The position numbers and the translations under genes were made by a program. A stretch of 64,000 nucleotides of DNA. Source: Ignatzschineria larvae DSM 13226. Lineage in GTDB: Bacteria; Pseudomonadota; Gammaproteobacteria; Cardiobacteriales; Wohlfahrtiimonadaceae. The stretch's first letter is position 1; the number at the start of each line of letters is the position of its first letter. The DNA is taken from contig NZ_CP150637.1 of NCBI RefSeq assembly GCF_038500265.1, positions 191,001 to 255,000 on the forward strand, given 5' to 3'. Of the stretch, positions 36,224 through 44,206 are shown in pieces. The notes beneath the pieces are model-generated. The model had not been told where the DNA came from. It searched no databases and saw nothing but the letters and a program-made list of their open reading frames with translations.

Positions 36224-37271
36224 ATGAGTATGGGTTGAGCTTGATTTGAGTGAGTGCCGGTGAAAGTGATGTCACTAATACTTTATGGGCTTTAAAGAGC
36301 GTAATCGCCTCTTCAACTTCATCCTTGTCGCCATTAATTGTGACAATCATCTGCCCATAAGGAATATCGCGGATATAGCTAATAGAACCCGATAAGATCG
36401 AGAGATCGATATTACTCTGTTTGATGATCTGGCTAAGATGGGGTTCAAATGCCTCGTTTCCAATATAAGAGAGCTGATAAAGGTGATGCTGTTGCGCTGG
36501 TGCTCGCTCAAGATATTTAATCAATTGTGCTTGCTCGGTCTTATCAATGATAAATTCTTTGGTAACATCGGATGCCGGGTGCAAAAAGACCTCTTCTACC
36601 GGCCCTTCCTCGATGATTTGACTATCGTGAATGACCGCAACACGATGACAGATAGAGCGAATCACCTCCATCTCATGGGTGATCAATACGATTGTTAAAT
36701 TCAGTTTTTGGTTGATATCGACGAGTAGTTCTAGAATAGATTGCGTGGTTTGAGGGTCTAGCGCCGAAGTTGCCTCATCACAGAGTAGCACTTTCGGATT
36801 ATTTGCAAGCGCTCTAGCAATGCCCACGCGTTGTTTCTGCCCGCCTGAGAGTTCTGATGGATATTTATTCCGGTGATCAGCAATATCGACTAATTCTAAC
36901 AAGTCTTCCACCCGTTTTTGAATCGCACTTGCGCCCATTTTTTCTAGACGCAAGGGGAAGGCGATATTATCGAATACAGTTTGACTAGAGAGTAGATTGA
37001 AGTGTTGGAAGATCATGCCCATTTTTCGGCGTTCATGCATTAATGCTTTTGCTGGGAGTTGAGTAATATCTGTGCCGTCGATGATCACAGCGCCACTATC
37101 GGGTTTTTCTAGAAGATTTAGGCAACGAATTAGAGTGCTTTTTCCTGCTCCGGAATGACCAATGACACCAAAAATAGAACCTCTTTCAATGGTTAGAGAG
37201 ATGTTTTGAAGTGCAATTTTCGGGCCTTTTGGGGTTAGATAGGATTTTGTGAGCTGTTCAATTTTAATCAT
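36222..37271 (-). CDS. metN: MetN-type ABC transporter ATPase
   Basis: ATPase that powers the MetNIQ importer. Of 349 residues, the nucleotide-binding domain covers about 1-245: Walker [19 protein letters not shown], signature SELSGGQKQRVGIARALA, Walker B VLLCDEATSALDP and switch His in LITHEME. A C-terminal NIL (ACT-like) domain, about 265-345, senses internal substrate and inhibits transport in E. coli MetN. The metI permease follows. The upstream region shows no MetJ-box-like AGACGTCT array. Confidence 0.94.
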   Translation of the reverse strand: MIKIEQLTKSYLTPKGPKIALQNISLTIERGSIFGVIGHSGAGKSTLIRCLNLLEKPDSGAVIIDGTDITQLPAKALMHERRKMGMIFQHFNLLSSQTVFDNIAFPLRLEKMGASAIQKRVEDLLELVDIADHRNKYPSELSGGQKQRVGIARALANNPKVLLCDEATSALDPQTTQSILELLVDINQKLNLTIVLITHEMEVIRSICHRVAVIHDSQIIEEGPVEEVFLHPASDVTKEFIIDKTEQAQLIKYLERAPAQQHHLYQLSYIGNEAFEPHLSQIIKQSNIDLSILSGSISYIRDIPYGQMIVTINGDKDEVEEAITLFKAHKVLVTSLSPALTQIKLNPYS

Positions 37272-37603
37272 AAAAAATCTTTTTATAGAGTCAATAGATC
37301 AATCTGATGATAAATCTGGCGATAGATCATCCTATCGATAGGTTTTGCAAGCGTCTAATTATAGCAAGAATCTCAGCTAATATTCGTAGTTTAGAGGGTA
37401 AAAAGAGAAATTTTGTGCCATTACAGTTTTTTAAGTGTCTATTAGATTTACAAGTTAAAGAGAAAGAAGTTAGAGATGCTTGATAGAAATAATTATTGGT
37501 AATTTAATATTAACAGTTGAAATTTAAGAACTATAATAAAAACATAATAGAAGTTAATCACTTTAGATGATTGGAATGAGAATATTCAGTAATAGTGATA
37601 TTA
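37272..37603. other. Intergenic region upstream of metN
   Basis: About 330 AT-rich bases between metN and the left end of the insertion sequence. I see no gene and no confident promoter or riboswitch. Confidence 0.4.
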
Positions 37604-38453
37604 GGGGCTGTTGAACATTCATAACTTCAGCCAAATATAGGCACAAGCTAAAGCAACGTTGTTTTCATAATGTTGTTTTAGCTTGTCATATCTTGTTGCT
37701 ATACTTCTAAAATGTTTCAGCCTTGCAAATGCATTCTCCACTAAATGCCGAGTTTTATAAATATGCCAGTCCATATGATTATTATTCGTAAGAGTATTCC
37801 TCTTTTTAGGAATAATAGCTTTAGCTCCTTGATTTATAATATCTTCTCTAAAACTCTCAGAATCATAACCTTTATCTGCACTAACGTAATCTGTCGTATT
37901 TAAATGAACCCTGCTAAGTAGCTCTGGAGCGACCTTGATATCGTGGGTCGTTCCATCTGTTACGATAAATTCACAGGGATTACCGCAAGCATCTACGATC
38001 ATATGAATTTTTGAACTATTTCCACCAACACTTTTAGATATTGCTTGAGGATTATCTGCGGTTGCTCCTGTGCTATGCTGGTGAGCTCTAATGTGAGTTG
38101 CATCTATAAACAGCCATTCATAGTCAACATCTTGTGATAGTTTTTTAAATAATTTCAAGAGCTTGTTATTTTTAGACCAACGACTAAAAGTTTTAAAAAT
38201 AGTATTAGGTCGCCCAAATTGCTCAGGAATATCCCTCCAAGGAACACCTGTTCTCATTCTAAATAGAATACCCTCAACGATATTTCTTAAATTTGGTTTG
38301 TCATAGATATTCAAATCTAGGAGAATAGGCTTCAGTTTCAGCCATAGTTTATCTGTAAGCATGGTTCGAGACATAGCGAGAGGTAGGTTTTTTTTGACGA
38401 TAATATTCTACCGCTCGCTTTTTTTATTTTGAACTGCAATGTTCAACAGCCCC
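37604..38453 (-). mobile_element. IS5-family insertion sequence, complete (850 bp)
   Basis: Perfect 16-base terminal inverted repeats GGGGCTGTTGAACATT bound a single transposase gene. A TA dinucleotide flanks both sides (37602-37603 and 38454-38455), consistent with the 2-bp target duplication of the IS427-type IS5 group. It lies between metN and the DUF1090 gene and breaks no recognisable gene. Confidence 0.9.
37619..38374 (-). CDS. IS5-family transposase
   Basis: DDE transposase of 251 residues that cuts and joins the element's ends. The N-terminal part has the DUF4096-type LRNIVEGILFRMRTGVPWRDIP. The catalytic core has IDATHIRAHQHSTGA (first Asp), SADKGYDSESF (second Asp) and RHLVENAFARLKHFRSIATRYDK (catalytic Glu with the following K). 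Many IS427-group relatives need a frameshift to make this protein; here it is one open frame. All parts look intact, so it may be active. Confidence 0.93.
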   Translation of the reverse strand: MSRTMLTDKLWLKLKPILLDLNIYDKPNLRNIVEGILFRMRTGVPWRDIPEQFGRPNTIFKTFSRWSKNNKLLKLFKKLSQDVDYEWLFIDATHIRAHQHSTGATADNPQAISKSVGGNSSKIHMIVDACGNPCEFIVTDGTTHDIKVAPELLSRVHLNTTDYVSADKGYDSESFREDIINQGAKAIIPKKRNTLTNNNHMDWHIYKTRHLVENAFARLKHFRSIATRYDKLKQHYENNVALACAYIWLKL

Positions 38454-38515
38454 TAGTTATTTATATAATGTTTACTTTTTTATACAAATTTTCCTATAAA
38501 TTACTTAAGTGCAAA

Positions 38516-38537
38516 ACTCATTTGGTAACAAATGAGT
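38516..38537. promoter_or_regulatory. Perfect inverted repeat upstream of the DUF1090 gene
   Basis: ACTCATTTG and its complement CAAATGAGT are separated by GTAA. There is no T-run. The site lies about 105 bases before the start codon and could be an operator or an mRNA hairpin. Confidence 0.5.
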
Positions 38538-38642
38538 AAACAACATGTCGTTATTAATATTGCAGTTTGAATAATAAGTTGCATAGATAATTATTAACGA
38601 TAATAGGTTGTAGATGTAACTTATTCTATAGGAGATAAGAAA

Positions 38643-39068
38643 ATGAAAAAGTTAAGTGTGATTGCGCTTGTACTCTCAGGCCTTATAGTTCCAGCTGTTT
38701 CTATGGCTGATTATGGTTGTAAACGTAAAGAAGCAGCGCTTGAGAATCAATTAGAATACGCTAAGAAATATAACAATACTTATCGTATTCAAGGGCTAGA
38801 GCGTGCACTTGCAAATGTGAAAACTTATTGTGGTGGCGGATATCCTCTAGATTCTGAGGAAGCTAAATCTTACTATGAGGCGGATCAGCGGTTAGAAGTA
38901 CTCGAGAAGATTGAGGATGCTCAGAAAGATTTAGCTAAAGCGGAATATAAATTGCAAAAAGCAAAAATAAAAGGTGATATTGAAGACCAATATGAAGCTG
39001 AGTATAAAATCAAAGAGGCAAAAATGCGCTTAGAGATGTATCAGGGCTATTTTGATGGGTTGAAATAG
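38643..39068 (+). CDS. DUF1090 (YqjC-like) periplasmic protein
   Basis: Small exported protein of unknown function, 141 residues. A signal peptide (about 1-22, ending VSMA) is followed by GCKRKEAALENQLEYAKKYNNTYRIQGLERAL and a second Cys at 61 (KTYCGG), the typical pair for a disulfide in DUF1090. The rest is a charged, probably coiled-coil helix (VLEKIEDAQKDLAKAEYKL). It is transcribed alone with GGAGAT before the ATG and a terminator after it. Confidence 0.8.
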   Translation: MKKLSVIALVLSGLIVPAVSMADYGCKRKEAALENQLEYAKKYNNTYRIQGLERALANVKTYCGGGYPLDSEEAKSYYEADQRLEVLEKIEDAQKDLAKAEYKLQKAKIKGDIEDQYEAEYKIKEAKMRLEMYQGYFDGLK

Positions 39069-39137
39069 TCTATTGAAAATAGTCTATTAAATGATTAGTA
39101 AATATCATTTAATGACGTCACGATAAATAAAGAGCAT

Positions 39138-39170
39138 AAGGGATAGAAGGAGAACTTCTGTCCCTTTTTT
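39138..39170 (+). terminator. Terminator of the DUF1090 gene
   Basis: AAGGGATAGAAG pairs with CTTCTGTCCCTT (one G-U/mismatch) over a five-base loop, followed by TTTT. Confidence 0.85.
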
Positions 39171-39574
39171 GCCTTTGATCAGATCTTTAGTGAATATTAT
39201 GGCTCTATTTAGATCGTGTTTATAGGATTTACAACTTAAATCATATAAAATTAATTCAATAAATATCAAAATGATAGTTTAATTCAGCAAAATGGTGGCT
39301 CTAGCTTTAGTCATAAGCTGCTAGTAATAAAAATAGCGTAAATTTCACTAAATATCCGTTATACTGTAGTAGTTACTTACATTTATTGGCCTCAGAAGAA
39401 CTCTATTTTTCATGGGGCTTTTATCAATTGTGTGAAAAATACTTATGCTTGAAGATGTATTCTCATCTGAAAGCATTTATTTTGATTCAAAAGACAGTCA
39501 TCTGTCTATTTTTCACAAGACTAGATCCTATCGAGAGATAGGATGTTCTAGTTAATGCAAAAGAGGATAATTTT
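39171..39574. promoter_or_regulatory. aceE upstream region with tandem leader hairpins
   Basis: About 400 noncoding bases. A TATACT -10-like hexamer lies at 39360-39365 with no good -35. Near the gene are two hairpins: AGACAG-TCAT-CTGTCT followed by ATTTTT (39492-39513, terminator-like), and ACTAGATCCTATC-GAGA-GATAGGAT..CTAGT (39520-39552). The second ends about 22 bases before aceE. They could form an attenuator or stabilise the 5' end. No PdhR-type AATTGGTnnnACCAATT site was found by eye. Confidence 0.45.
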
Positions 39575-42247
39575 ATGGCAGACCAAAAGTTATTGAATGA
39601 TATTGATCCGTTAGAAACCAAAGATTGGGTCGATTCAATCGAAAGTGTCCTTGAAGTAGAAGGGGAAGAGCGGGCGCATTTTCTCATCGAGAAAGTGATT
39701 GAACGCGCCCATCGTGATGGTGTGCAGATCCCTTTTATTGGCACGACTGAATATATCAATACCATTCCGGCAGATAAACAACCTCGTTATCCTGGCAACT
39801 CCGAATTAGAGCATAAAATCCGCTCCTATATTCGTTGGAATGCGATGGCGATGATTGTGCGCACCAATGCAGAAGATTCAAGTTTAGGCGGACATATTGC
39901 AAGTTACGCCTCTTTGGCAACGATGTGGGAAGTGGGCTTTAACCACTTCTGGAAAGGAAATACTGATACGCAAGATGGTGATTTGATCTTCTTCCAAGGT
40001 CACTCAAGCCCAGGTATCTATGCGCGTGCCTTTATTGAAGGGCGCATTACAGAAGAGCAGATGGATAACTTCCGCCGAGAAGTGGATGGTAAAGGTTTAT
40101 CATCTTATCCGCACCCTTGGCTCATGAAAGATTTTTGGCAATTCCCAACGGTATCAATGGGTTTAGGGCCAATGCAAGCGATCTACCAAGCGCGTTTCTT
40201 GAAGTATCTTCATTCTCGTGGATTAGCGGATACTGAAAATCGTAAAGTATGGTGTTTCTGCGGTGATGGTGAGATGGATGAGCCTGAATCACTAGGTGCG
40301 ATCTCGCTCGCAGGTCGTGAGAAACTCGATAACCTGATCTTTGTGATTAACTGTAACTTACAGCGTCTTGATGGCCCTGTGCGCGGTAATGGTAAAATTA
40401 TCCAAGAGCTTGAATCAAACTTCCGCGGTAATAACTGGAATGTGATTAAACTTATTTGGGGAAATGGTTGGGATGCCTTATTAGCACAAGATCATGATGG
40501 GATCTTACGCCGTCGTATGATGGAATGTGTTGATGGAGATTATCAAACATATAAATCACGTGATGGGGCTTATGTTCGTGAGCATTTCTTCAATACGCCA
40601 GAATTAAAAGCGATGGTTGCGCATATGTCAGATAATGATATTTGGCGTTTAAATCGTGGTGGCCATGATGAGAATAAAGTCTATGCAGCTTATGATGCAG
40701 CGGTTAAAACAGTAGGTCAACCGACTGTCATTCTGGTAAAAACTATTAAAGGTTACGGGATGGGGCAAGATGGTGAAGCGCAAAACGTGGCGCATCAACA
40801 AAAATCTATTAGCCTTGAATCCCTCCGTCGTTTCCGCGACCGTTTTGAAGTGCCAATCTCTGATGAAGATTTAGAGGCAGTGAACTTTATTCGTCCACCT
40901 GAAGGGAGCCCTGAACTTGAGTATCTGCATGAGCGTCGTAAAGCATTAGGGGGTTATGTTCCTTCTCGCCGTACACAAGCGAAAGAGAAATTAACAGTCC
41001 CTAAGTTAGAAGCCTTCAAACCACAACTTGAAGCGACTGCAGAAGGCCGAGAAATCTCAACAACCATGAGTTTTGTCCGTATCTTGAATACATTAGTGAA
41101 GGATAAAACGATTGGTAAGCGTGTAGTGCCTATTCTTGTAGATGAATCTCGAACTTTCGGAATGGAAGGGATGTTCCGTCAGTTAGGTATCTGGTCACAA
41201 GCAGGACAACAATATACACCACAAGATGCCGGTCAATTGATGTTCTATAAAGAGACAAAAGATGGACAGATTCTGCAAGAAGGGATCAATGAAGCAGGCG
41301 GTGTAAGCTCATGGATTGCGGCAGGAACGGCTTATTCCAATTCTAATGTGGAGATGATTCCATTCTTTGTTTGTTACTCTATGTTCCAAATGCAACGCAC
41401 TATGGATCTTATCTGGGCGGCAGCAGATCAGCGGACTCGTGGTTTCTTAATGGGCGGTACTTCTGGTCGGACAACGCTTAATGGGGAAGGTTTGCAGCAT
41501 GAGGATGGTCATAGCCATATCTTAGCGAGTTTGATTCCAAACTGTAAATCCTATGATCCTGCACTTCAGTTTGAATTAGCAGTGATTATGCAAGATGGTT
41601 TACGTCGTATGGTGAAAGAACAGGAAGATATCTTCTATTACATTACCATTATGAATGAGAATTATGCACATCCTGAAATGCCAAAAGGTGTGGAAGAAGA
41701 TATTCTTAAAGGTCTCTATCTACTCAAAGCGGCGGATAAAGGACAAGGCCCGAAAGTACGTTTAATGGGCTCTGGTACAATTCTGCAAGAAGTGATGCAT
41801 GCCGCTGAGCTTCTTAAAAATGATTGGAAAGTAGAGAGTGATATTTTCAGTGCAACCAGTTTTACCGAGCTTGCACGTGACTTTAATGAGTGTGAACGCC
41901 AAGCGCTTTTCCATCCAGAAAAAGCAGCACCTGAATCTTTCGTTGCACAAAAATTGAATCATGAAGAGACACCGATTATTGTGTCAACGGATTATGTGCG
42001 GATGTATGCAGAGCAAGTACGCCCGGCAATCACAAAAGCACCTTATCGTGTATTAGGTACGGATGGTTTTGGTCGTTCAGATACGCGTCCACAACTTCGT
42101 AAATTCTTTGAAGTCGATCGCTACTATATTACGATTGCAGCGCTCAAAGAGCTTGCTGATGCTGGCACTATTGCTAAATCAGTCGTAACTGAAGCGATTC
42201 AGAAATACAACATTGATGTTAATAAACCAAATCCACTTTGGGTGTAG
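39575..42247 (+). CDS. aceE: Pyruvate dehydrogenase E1 component
   Basis: Thiamine-diphosphate enzyme that decarboxylates pyruvate and acetylates the lipoyl group of AceF. The 890 residues are the homodimeric type (E. coli 887). Clear blocks are LGGHIASYASLATMWEVGFNHF, FFQGHSSPGIYARAFIEGR, the ThDP motif CGDGEMDEPESLGAI to VINCNLQRLDGPVRGN, and later TSGRTTLNGEGLQHEDGHS. ATG follows GAGG. aceF lies 250 bases downstream across a large palindrome. The operon supplies acetyl-CoA to the TCA cycle. Confidence 0.97.
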   Translation: MADQKLLNDIDPLETKDWVDSIESVLEVEGEERAHFLIEKVIERAHRDGVQIPFIGTTEYINTIPADKQPRYPGNSELEHKIRSYIRWNAMAMIVRTNAEDSSLGGHIASYASLATMWEVGFNHFWKGNTDTQDGDLIFFQGHSSPGIYARAFIEGRITEEQMDNFRREVDGKGLSSYPHPWLMKDFWQFPTVSMGLGPMQAIYQARFLKYLHSRGLADTENRKVWCFCGDGEMDEPESLGAISLAGREKLDNLIFVINCNLQRLDGPVRGNGKIIQELESNFRGNNWNVIKLIWGNGWDALLAQDHDGILRRRMMECVDGDYQTYKSRDGAYVREHFFNTPELKAMVAHMSDNDIWRLNRGGHDENKVYAAYDAAVKTVGQPTVILVKTIKGYGMGQDGEAQNVAHQQKSISLESLRRFRDRFEVPISDEDLEAVNFIRPPEGSPELEYLHERRKALGGYVPSRRTQAKEKLTVPKLEAFKPQLEATAEGREISTTMSFVRILNTLVKDKTIGKRVVPILVDESRTFGMEGMFRQLGIWSQAGQQYTPQDAGQLMFYKETKDGQILQEGINEAGGVSSWIAAGTAYSNSNVEMIPFFVCYSMFQMQRTMDLIWAAADQRTRGFLMGGTSGRTTLNGEGLQHEDGHSHILASLIPNCKSYDPALQFELAVIMQDGLRRMVKEQEDIFYYITIMNENYAHPEMPKGVEEDILKGLYLLKAADKGQGPKVRLMGSGTILQEVMHAAELLKNDWKVESDIFSATSFTELARDFNECERQALFHPEKAAPESFVAQKLNHEETPIIVSTDYVRMYAEQVRPAITKAPYRVLGTDGFGRSDTRPQLRKFFEVDRYYITIAALKELADAGTIAKSVVTEAIQKYNIDVNKPNPLWV

Positions 42248-42255
42248 TAACTACC

Positions 42256-42384
42256 CGTAATAGAGGATAGAGACAGTGTTCTATCGAGATTGTAATGTTC
42301 GAAGTTGAATATTTGAGTACGATTTGAGTATGAATATTTGAACGTAAAATGATAGAACACTGGCTTCTGAATAGGACTATTACG
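42256..42384. repeat. 129-bp nested palindrome between aceE and aceF
   Basis: The outer arms CGTAATAG (42256-42263) and CTATTACG (42377-42384) are exact complements. Inside, CAGTGTTCTATC (42274-42285) is an exact complement of GATAGAACACTG (42351-42362). Further in, GTTC/GAAC and AATATT pairs align. The mRNA could form one long stem-loop. There is no T-run, so it is not a simple terminator. Confidence 0.8.
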
Positions 42385-42497
42385 TGAATGAAGGAAGTAC
42401 GCATTGTAGTAATGCACTTATAGTGATGCGTTTATAGTGATGAGATCATTCAATGTTTTGAAATGGTTGAATATAACTGATTAAAAGGATTAAAAAT

Positions 42498-44195
42498 ATG
42501 GCGACAATTGAATTAAGAGTGCCAGATATTGGTAATTTTGATGCCGTAGATATTATCGAAATTCCGGTAAAGGTTGGCGATACAGTAGCAGTCGATGATA
42601 CGCTCATGACATTAGAATCAGATAAGGCTTCAATGGATGTCCCAGCAGAAGCTGCGGGTAAAATTGTAGAGCTACTTGTCAAAGTAGGTGATCAAGTGAC
42701 GACGGGAGATCTGATTGGTCGCATGGAAGTAGCAGGAGATGCCGAAGCGGGTTCGGTAAAATCGGATACAGCTCAGGCGTCTGCTGAAACCTCTAAGACT
42801 GAACCAGCTAAGACTGAATCAGTTCAAGCACCTGTAGCGAAAGTTGCAGCACAATCAGCTGGTGAAATTGCAGAGATTCGCATTCCTGCTGTCGGAAATA
42901 ATGATGAGTTAGATGTAATTGATATTCCTGTGAAAGTAGGTGATGTCGTTGCGCTTGATGACACGCTTGCCACATTAGAGTCAGATAAAGCATCAATGGA
43001 TGTTCCCGCAGATAAAGCCGGTACCATTACTGAGATCGCATTATCTGTCGGTGACAAAGTGAAAGAGGGGGATCTTGTCGTCAAAATTGCGACAGGCGGC
43101 TCTTCAGCAGAATCAACGTCTCAAGTTGCGCCCGCGGCACAAGCACCAGAAGTGAAATCTTCTGATGTGAAAGCAACCACTACATCAAAACCTGATTTAA
43201 CTGCACCCCATAAAGGGGATGAAATTCCTGTCGCGCCACCAAGCCAAGTAGCGCAAGCAACGCTTGATATCAGCGGAGCGCATGCTTCACCTTCTGTGCG
43301 TGCTTTTGCTCGTGAATTAGGTGCGAATCTTAATGAGGTGAAAGGTTCAGGACGTAATGGCCGGATTCTTCGTGAAGATGTTTTAAGTTATGTGAAAGGC
43401 GTGTTAAGTGGTGCGCAGCCAGCCGTTGCTGGTAAAGCAGCGGTATCTTCTAATGGTGGGGGCTTAGATCTGCTTCCATGGCCAAAAGTAGATTTCACTA
43501 AATTTGGAGAAGTAGAAGAGAAACCATTAAGCCGAATTCAAAAAATCTCAGGGGCAAATCTTGCGCGTAACTGGGCGATGATTCCGCATGTGGCACAGTT
43601 TGATGAGGCCGATATTACAGATTTAGAAGCACTTCGTAAGCAGCTTAACAAAGAGTATGAAAAACAAGGTGCAAGAGTCACTATTTTAGCGTTCCTCTTC
43701 AAGGCTGTTGTGAAAGCATTGCAAAAATTCCCTGAGTTTAATAGTTCATTAGAGGGCGATAAGCTCATTCTCAAAAAATATTATCATATCGGTTTTGCGG
43801 CAGATACACCTAATGGTTTAGTGGTGCCGGTGATTCGTGATTGTGATAAAAAAGGTGTCTTAGAGATTGCCGCTGAAATGCGTGAACTTGCAGGGCTTGC
43901 ACGTGATGGTAAATTGAAGCCTGATCAAATGACGGGTGGATGTTTCACTATCTCATCATTAGGCGGCATCGGTGGAACGAACTTTATTCCGATTATTAAC
44001 GCACCTGAAGTGGCAATCCTCGGTGTTGCGAAGAATCAAATTAAGCCTGTATGGAATGGTAAAGAGTTTGAACCTCGTTTAATGATTCCATTATCGCTCT
44101 CTTACGATCATCGGGTGATCGATGGGGCATTAGGTGCGCGTTTCATCGTTTATCTCAATGAGTTACTTACAGATATGCGTCGCATGGTAATCTAA
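42498..44195 (+). CDS. aceF: Pyruvate dehydrogenase E2 (dihydrolipoamide acetyltransferase)
   Basis: Core of the complex; moves the acetyl group from E1 to CoA. The 565 residues contain two lipoyl domains with lipoyl-lysines near 43 and 164 (both in ESDKASMDVPA). Flexible Ala/Thr/Pro/Glu linkers separate them from a peripheral-subunit-binding domain (SPSVRAFARELGANLNEVKG, about 272-308) and the catalytic domain (about 330-565, active His near 538 in SYDHRVIDGALGARF). E. coli AceF has three lipoyl domains; two is common elsewhere. lpdA follows after 11 bases. Confidence 0.96.
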   Translation: MATIELRVPDIGNFDAVDIIEIPVKVGDTVAVDDTLMTLESDKASMDVPAEAAGKIVELLVKVGDQVTTGDLIGRMEVAGDAEAGSVKSDTAQASAETSKTEPAKTESVQAPVAKVAAQSAGEIAEIRIPAVGNNDELDVIDIPVKVGDVVALDDTLATLESDKASMDVPADKAGTITEIALSVGDKVKEGDLVVKIATGGSSAESTSQVAPAAQAPEVKSSDVKATTTSKPDLTAPHKGDEIPVAPPSQVAQATLDISGAHASPSVRAFARELGANLNEVKGSGRNGRILREDVLSYVKGVLSGAQPAVAGKAAVSSNGGGLDLLPWPKVDFTKFGEVEEKPLSRIQKISGANLARNWAMIPHVAQFDEADITDLEALRKQLNKEYEKQGARVTILAFLFKAVVKALQKFPEFNSSLEGDKLILKKYYHIGFAADTPNGLVVPVIRDCDKKGVLEIAAEMRELAGLARDGKLKPDQMTGGCFTISSLGGIGGTNFIPIINAPEVAILGVAKNQIKPVWNGKEFEPRLMIPLSLSYDHRVIDGALGARFIVYLNELLTDMRRMVI

Positions 44196-44206
44196 AGGAG
44201 TTAGAG

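Noticed and set aside
37272-37603. SAM riboswitch or MetJ operator upstream of metN
   Set aside because: No AGACGTCT-type array and no conserved riboswitch core could be recognised by eye.
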